Shown one piece after another: positions 61,401-64,000 of a stretch of DNA of 64,000 bases (within the stretch, counting starts at the first letter, position 1; each line of letters begins with the position of its first letter). The DNA is from Apostichopus japonicus (taxonomy: Eukaryota; Echinodermata; Holothuroidea; Aspidochirotida; Stichopodidae). A program made the position numbers and the translations under genes. The stretch is taken from the NCBI RefSeq assembly GCF_037975245.1, contig NC_092572.1:12622769-12686768 (forward strand), in the 5' to 3' direction. A model generated the notes under the pieces. That model did no database searches. It saw only the letters and a list, made by a program, of their open reading frames with translations, and was not told where the DNA came from.

Positions 61401-63667
61401 GCAACCAGTGATATGAAGGCATGACAAGGTGATGGGGAAGATCCAGTTTGTTAGTAGTTTCTTTAGGATGTAAATTAAGTTTAATAAATTCAAAATTACT
61501 GACAATGGATGCCATGGCTTTTAATATAGGTTCTGACCTAGTCCTATAGTACAACACCATCACTTTGAAAATTATAAAAATATGCCCCAAGTTAACCAAG
61601 AGTGCACCCTCACTGTTTGTGATTGAAGAGTTTTGAACTATAAGAAGCAAACCAAACTACCTTGGACCAAGAAAAAACTTGTCAGGACTGGAAAAAAAAA
61701 GACTCCCAGGGAAAATTTCAACTTGATACCAAATCACCAAAAGTTTTAAAAATCATATTTTTTAAATTTACCTCATTTCTACAAAACTCTTCCCATCCGG
61801 TTTCTGTCAGACAGTCACCATCCTGGTTTCTGGAGGTTCCTTCTTCACAGATTTCATAGACGTGCTTCACACAGTCCTGTTCTCTGCCAACGAGCGTCTC
61901 GTAGCCGTGCTCGCAGAGACACTTCCGATCACTCGGCTGAAACACAAGTTGAGGGGAAATGAGCATTTCAATTTATGATGAACATCAGTTTAAGAATCAA
62001 AATGGAAATGTTCTAATCAACAAATGCAGTTCAATCCAGTCTCCAGAGAATCTTTCAAATACAAACATCCAGTGAGAGACAGGCGTAACCAACACGACTG
62101 CTATAGTGGAAGAAGTAACCACGGTTACTAAGACATACATTTTGGCTATGATATGCTGTTAGGCAGAAGATTGAGTTAGGTTAATAGAAAAATATTTGAA
62201 TATTTGCATCTTTTATTACAATAGATTTCTTGAAATTCTTTCAACAAAGTTAAGTTTAACATTGTCTGAGACATTGAGTGATGTAATGTGACAACTCAAA
62301 GCAGCAACAGAGCTGTCTCAAAGTGTTGACAGTTACAGTGTTCTATATGATGTAAGGAGAATGGATGCTAGTATGTTATCATTACCATACAACTGAGTTG
62401 GAAACTATTACTACGGTGTTTCTGCCCTACTCCAGAACATCTTATATTTGTGAAAAGGCTTCATGGAAGGAGATACAGAGTGACACAGTACACAGATACA
62501 TATAGCTAAAAACATACGTAACCATGGTTTCAAATATGATACTATGCATTGGCTTCAGTTAGAGGGAGAGGAGGTGGTGCCTAGGGGAGTGAACAAATCA
62601 TAGTTATTGACATGAGAATATTTTTACTTCAGTTAGAGTGATGGGAGGTGGTGCCTAGGGGAGTGAGCAAAGCATAGTTACAGACATAAGAAATTTGTAT
62701 TCTCTGTGGTAAAGGTGGAAAGTTGGGAGCTTAAGGAGAGGGTGAGTAAAGTTCCCAAAACTATCTTTTGATATTTACCTGAAATTCTCTGTTCACACCG
62801 ATACAGGTACAAGCTGACTGGCCGGTTAATTCCTGATAAGCTTCCGCTCCGCAGTGGTAGCATCCAGCCTGGCCCGTCAGGTGATTAAAGTGGTCGACCG
62901 GACAAGAGAGGCAGTCGTCCTCTGATTCGCCAAATTTATATTCCCTGTAAGTACCGGCGGTGCAAGGGGTAGGAATGGAGGAGTTCATCGGGCAGAAGTA
63001 TCCTGGAGGACACGGGTAGGAATTGGTGGAGTTCACACCATTATAGAAAGATGCATTCTCACTGGGCTGGTCTGTGGTAGCGCCCTCTAAACACACCACA
63101 CCGGCCTGACAGACAGAACAGTAAGCTCGTTCCGGATGGTCGCCGTAGCTACCCGACGGACAGATCGCGCAGGTGTCCTCAAACGTGAATCTTAGGGCGC
63201 CGTCTCTCTCCGCGTAACCCTCGGGACATTTTCTCGGTTGGATAGCCCCTAGCAACGAAAGAATGAAACTTATTGCTAAAGACCAGATGAATGGTTTGAA
63301 TCCTCGATATAGCAAGAAATGTTTCTGGTTCTTTCAATTTTCTTCCCACCCCCAGTCTTTTTTTTGTTTTACTAACTTTACATCTACATACCTGGACAGG
63401 GCATCGATTCATTGCAAAATTCATCACCGCCGCAGTAGTGTCCTGGAGGGCAGGGTAGAGGGTAGCTGGAGTTCACAGGGCAGTAATTGCCATTCGGACA
63501 CGGTTGTTGTGTCATCGACCTGTTACAGTAGTATCCCGGCTGGCAATCTCTCTGTTCCCATGATCCTTCAGGACAGAACTGACCTTCCAGACATTCGATA
63601 CCATAGTAACTGGCGGTGTCGTTAGGACAGAAGTAACCAGCGGGACATGTGTGGCAATCGGACTCAG
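27983..63667 (-). CDS. Giant single-pass membrane protein: GCC2/GCC3-like ectodomain, DPxTG repeats, long coiled coil (44 exons, 5' end off window)
   Basis: The 44 exons I placed all have GT/AG borders. From the first complete codon to the TAA at 27985-27983 they total 8,985 bases with no in-frame stop and with every phase matching, giving 2,994 residues. Order (residues numbered from the window's first codon): cysteine-rich ectodomain 1-403; beta-rich juxtamembrane region 404-608; transmembrane helix about 610-632; basic cytoplasmic start and linker to 919; DPxTG-type repeats 919-1402; charged coiled coil about 1403-2564; compact C-terminal domain 2565-2994. Many N-glycosylation sequons (N-x-[ST]) are on the predicted outer side only. 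The signal peptide and further ectodomain exons must lie beyond 64000. I do not recognise this architecture; adhesion, scaffolding or mechanical linkage of membrane to cytoskeleton would fit but is inference. Exon coordinates are in the segment entries. Confidence 0.88.
29880..30135. repeat. AGTACAAAATAGTAGTAGTAAT minisatellite
   Basis: About eight imperfect units of TAGTACAAAATAGTA with inserted (GTA)n, in the intron after exon 30428-30816. Confidence 0.85.
30310..30416. repeat. (AATC)n microsatellite abutting an exon donor
   Basis: AATC/GATC tetranucleotides run up to about 12 bases from the donor of exon 30428-30816. Confidence 0.85.
31971..39218 (-). CDS. Large gene, segment 6: second coiled-coil part (10 exons)
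   Basis: Exons are 38887-39218, 38312-38407, 37344-37586, 36772-36951, 35821-35940, 34941-35135, 34310-34474, 33209-33372, 32625-32787 and 31971-32187. Exons two to seven are all phase 0-0 and multiples of three. The protein is strongly charged helix with heptad-like spacing (MKELEEETKKSEKVVEAQL, RQRQAIADRLNDRRKQKES). The intron between 33209 and 32787 holds two extra partial copies of the start of exon 32625-32787, each with its own acceptor. Confidence 0.85.
32754..33075 (-). repeat. Three tandem copies (about 105 bp) of an exon start with its splice acceptor
   Basis: The unit beginning CATCTTCT at 32754, 32861 and 32965 contains, on the minus strand, an acceptor (ATGAATAG, ACGAACAG or ATGAACAG) followed by codons for N-[LI]-E-T-E-L-E-S. 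The lowest-coordinate copy is part of the real exon 32625-32787. The middle copy hits a stop after ELES; the other keeps ELESEKM, then diverges. Confidence 0.8.
33830..34250. repeat. About 130-bp tandem repeat, 3 units, in intron
   Basis: Units share CCTACAGAGAACAT, ACCAGTTTGCTCT and CATCCATTTA in that order near 33838, 33992 and 34145. Confidence 0.8.
35193..35690. repeat. TIR-capped minisatellite, copy B
   Basis: Same left flank, inverted cap (from 35212) and 85-93-base units as 24989-25560. It lies in an intron of the large gene and ends with an inverse-like AGTGCTCTGAAGCTTG. Confidence 0.8.
37015..37140. repeat. TACTGTCAAGTTATTGATCGG short tandem repeat
   Basis: About five imperfect units of 20-26 bases in the intron after exon 37344-37586. 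Confidence 0.75.
37850..38280. repeat. Degenerate CAGCCCAGTTCAGCT repeat
   Basis: Many 10-15-base variants of CAGCCCAGTTCAGCTCAG precede exon 37344-37586 in transcript order. No coding potential. Confidence 0.75.
39911..48124 (-). CDS. Large gene, segment 5: first coiled-coil part (10 exons)
   Basis: Exons are 47983-48124, 46650-46783, 45596-45772, 45016-45222, 44495-44630, 43358-43536, 42713-42832, 41747-41853, 40856-41021 and 39911-40154. Most residues are Glu, Lys, Arg, Gln, Leu in helical spacing (KREIQRRAEAEEELNN, AKQEQLQKLQKKLAEKR). Exons 45016-45222 and 44495-44630 are a non-coiled break with GDYDATITGVYG and SLGGGGPTSVK. The last exon must stop at a GTATGT donor (39910); reading on reaches a TAG, which is intronic because 38887-39218 continues in phase. 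Confidence 0.83.
40670..40760 (+). mobile_element. Possible tRNA-derived SINE fragment
   Basis: GGTAGCAGGCAGAGC (A-box-like) is followed about 35 bases later by GGGTTTCGAATCTC (B-box-like). Weak matches only. Confidence 0.3.
43005..43155 (-). mobile_element. CORE/MIR-like SINE
   Basis: On the minus strand, GGTTAAGG.AGTGGACCTGTGATCC, a B-box GGTTCGAGTCC and then TGTCCTTGGGCAAGGCACTT and ATAAATGGGGA follow in the order seen in MIR/CORE-type SINEs. It lies in the intron before exon 42713-42832. Confidence 0.7.
44800..44990. repeat. Two diverged tandem copies, about 120 bp apart
   Basis: GGTGGGAGATGTTACCAT followed by AACACAT.CAGTAG occurs near 44797 and 44921. Confidence 0.7.
45405..45492. repeat. 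(AAAT)n/(A)n low-complexity tract
   Basis: Almost pure A and T in an intron. Confidence 0.85.
47036..47212 (+). mobile_element. Retroelement-tail repeat with hammerhead-like core, copy 2
   Basis: Inverse of 21881-22065. It ends CTTTGAAGAAGATCCTGC, TAGGATTGAAACGTCAGGCC. In an intron of the large gene, opposite to its transcription. Confidence 0.6.
47625..47697 (+). mobile_element. LINE/SINE 3' tail (L2/CR1-type)
   Basis: GTAAAGCGCTTTGAGCA followed by GCGCTATATAAATATTA is a widespread 3' end of L2/CR1-group LINEs and the SINEs they mobilise. Confidence 0.65.
48230..48385. repeat. (TTAA)n/ATACCATAATTAATTAA low-complexity repeat
   Basis: Interrupted TAAT/TTAA runs with recurring ACCATAATTA in an intron. 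Confidence 0.8.
48747..53202 (-). CDS. Large gene, segment 4: [DN]PxTG repeat block (exons 52978-53202, 51908-52243, 51469-51720, 50463-50630, 49604-49774, 48747-49042)
   Basis: Degenerate repeats of 14-20 residues share [DNH]-P-x-[ST]-G-x-x-x-P-[IV]. Examples are DPQTGLQCPI, HPQSGVAYPV, DPVTGLPVPI, DPDSEQPVVI, DPESGRLIPL, DPATGDLSP and NPETDTVVPV. About a dozen can be counted. The first five exons are symmetric phase 1-1 and multiples of three in length; each junction splits a glycine codon (G|GN), so exons could be added or lost without frame damage. Exon 50463-50630 is different: a His-rich helical insert (KARKHRHSHHISAAHDVERR). The block probably forms a stalk of short beta turns. Confidence 0.87.
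50330..50425 (+). mobile_element. Retroelement-tail repeat with hammerhead-like core, copy 3 (partial)
   Basis: TTACTTGTCATTTAAGCC, CTCTGAAGAAGATCCTGC and TAGGATTGAAACATCAGACC match the two longer copies. Confidence 0.6.
50745..51265. repeat. Two diverged copies of a 155-bp segment in tandem
   Basis: The segments at about 50750-50925 and 51110-51260 both run CTTGAT/CTTAAT-ATTCTAATAT.TTCATTTGTTGCAAAGGAG through GTGAGGATAGACTACC to TATATAGGCTGTATGT.TCACTT. In one intron. Confidence 0.75.
52320..52695. repeat. About 60-bp minisatellite, 6 units
   Basis: Units of AATACAGTTATAGTAGTGTAATG, AATAGTGAAGGGACAGAG and TTTCACTATAACAT repeat every 57-61 bases in the intron before exon 51908-52243. Confidence 0.9.
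54129..57451 (-). CDS. Large gene, segment 3: cytoplasmic linker with short coiled coil (exons 57262-57451, 56671-56819, 56244-56381, 55110-55220, 54717-54829, 54129-54292)
   Basis: The first exon is basic (YIRPKYRAKTLHHNFDDYA). The next exons give an acidic piece (VREDEFWDYDKQVDLEAF) and then helical, Leu- and Glu/Lys-rich sequence (LYQKLFNQSESLKGLW, LEMELERRRELGLRL) likely to form a short coiled coil. The last exon is glycine-rich and non-helical (MGPEHGLGGILILPDGTTP) and leads into the repeat block with a glycine codon split at the junction. Confidence 0.85.
55458..56179. mobile_element. TIR DNA transposon remnant, 722 bp
   Basis: It starts CAGGGATGTAAG and ends CTTACATCCCTG (exact inverses), with TAATAT directly on both sides (55452-55457 and 56180-56185). 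The right end carries two tandem copies of CCGGATTTCCGTAAAAATACGGAAGACTTACATCCCTG. The interior has two tandem 80-base units (ACTTACACACTATCGTTATG). No transposase. hAT-like terminus, but the target duplication seen is 6 bp. Confidence 0.75.
56465..56665. repeat. Two-copy repeat flanking the donor of exon 56671-56819
   Basis: GAGG.ATCC.CAT.TTTTGGCCAA and AAACAAGATC recur about 125 bases apart, the second copy ending within 10 bases of the exon. Confidence 0.6.
58010..60376 (-). CDS. Large gene, segment 2: juxtamembrane beta region and transmembrane helix (exons 60046-60376, 58998-59160, 58010-58198)
   Basis: It contains sequons NITV, NSTS, NETK and NNTN, and a stretch ending FVYQFVDPGVYVFHLSNN followed by a strand, which resembles the last strands of a cupredoxin-type sandwich. 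I see no clear copper ligand set, so that is only a resemblance. Exon 58010-58198 encodes APDWLTISLVLALVLILTIL and further hydrophobic residues, a single helix about 22 long ending near an intron. The next exon begins ILFRKYGW with many Lys/Arg, so the C-terminus is inside by the positive-inside rule. Confidence 0.85.
60970..63667 (-). CDS. Large gene, segment 1: cysteine-rich ectodomain (exons 63392-63667, 62779-63248, 61772-61936, 60970-61270)
   Basis: The first two exons are a run of C-P-x-G-[YHN]-[FY]-C modules (for example CPAGYFCPND, CPPGHYC, CPPGYFCPMN) followed by CPSGSYGDHPERAYCSVC and CLSCPVDHFNHLTGQAGCYHC, which is the pattern of ephrin-receptor-like GCC2/GCC3 modules. Exon 61772-61936 gives an EGF-like CLCEHGYETLVGREQDC stretch. 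Exon 60970-61270 adds CKCNVDDLQEICDLEC and then a cysteine-poor beta-type region. At least seven N-x-[ST] sequons occur. Donor of the fourth exon is a weaker GTTAGT. An upstream exon must supply the first base of the split codon at 63667. Confidence 0.88.
62550..62695. repeat. Two tandem 80-bp copies in intron
   Basis: CTTCAGTTAGAG and GGAGGTGGTGCCTAGGGGAGTGA recur 80 bases apart. Confidence 0.75.
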
Positions 63668-64000
63668 CTGAAAACAAATGAATAGAGAGCAAAAATAAAA
63701 CAAAATGTATAATAAATCAATAAAAACAAATTAATAATTTATTTCCAAAGCTTATCTGCATTGGTTCAAAGTCAGTAATCTTTCACTTTGATGAATTTTG
63801 TTTGGGAATTCTAGTTCAATTCTTGAAAGAAATTCTAGTCAATAACAAATGTAATTTCTTGAAAGAAATTCTTGTCAACGAATGTTTATTTCGTGAATGA
63901 TTCACATCAAAACACTAAGACATTCACACTGACACTCTACCAAAAGTATTATATTTTTTTACTCCACAGAGTAAAATCTCTCCCACAATGGATACTGACT
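63668..64000. other. Intron of the large gene, running off the window
   Basis: AT-rich. A short repeat of TTCTTGAAAGAAATTCT occurs near 63820 and 63857. No further exon is seen. Confidence 0.6.

Overview
This is animal (metazoan) nuclear DNA. Coding sequence is in short exons with clean GT/AG borders, separated by AT-rich introns full of minisatellites, SINE and LINE remnants and small DNA transposons. An eyegone-type Pax gene (a class absent from vertebrates), an aerolysin-like pore-forming gene with Vps62-type repeats, and MIR/CORE-like SINE sequence together suggest a marine invertebrate, perhaps an echinoderm such as a sea cucumber. The taxon is an inference; the rest is read from the sequence.

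Layout. (1) 204-1713, minus: the 5' end of a Pax/eyegone transcription-factor gene, three coding exons; the homeodomain part lies off the left edge. (2) About 1.7-13.9 kb: no gene recognised. It holds a palindromic MITE (inside the Pax intron), a tRNA-derived SINE head, a tetranucleotide-type array at 7.3 kb, a hAT-like transposon with a second one nested in it (each with a perfect 8-bp target duplication), and a 1.5-kb array of a 115-bp unit. (3) 13991-22977, plus: a four-exon secreted protein with six W-x-D-x-G-[ST]-G Vps62-type repeats followed by an aerolysin-like pore-forming module. Its 4.8-kb first intron is packed with repeats, and exon 3 carries a reading-frame break. (4) 23.0-25.6 kb: another hAT-like element with a perfect 8-bp target duplication, and a 90-bp minisatellite that recurs at 35.2 kb. 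(5) 27983-63667, minus, continuing off the right edge: one very large gene. I could place 44 exons, and all their phases agree, giving 2,994 codons plus a stop.

The large gene encodes an unrecognised single-pass membrane protein. In order it has a cysteine-rich ephrin-receptor-like (GCC2/GCC3-type) ectodomain, a beta-rich juxtamembrane region, one transmembrane helix, a cytoplasmic linker, a block of degenerate [DN]P-x-[ST]-G-x-x-x-P-[IV] repeats on symmetric phase-1 exons, about 1,150 residues of charged coiled coil, and a compact non-coiled C-terminal domain. This architecture is the best candidate for an undescribed system in the window. The three genes face different ways and show no sign of acting together.
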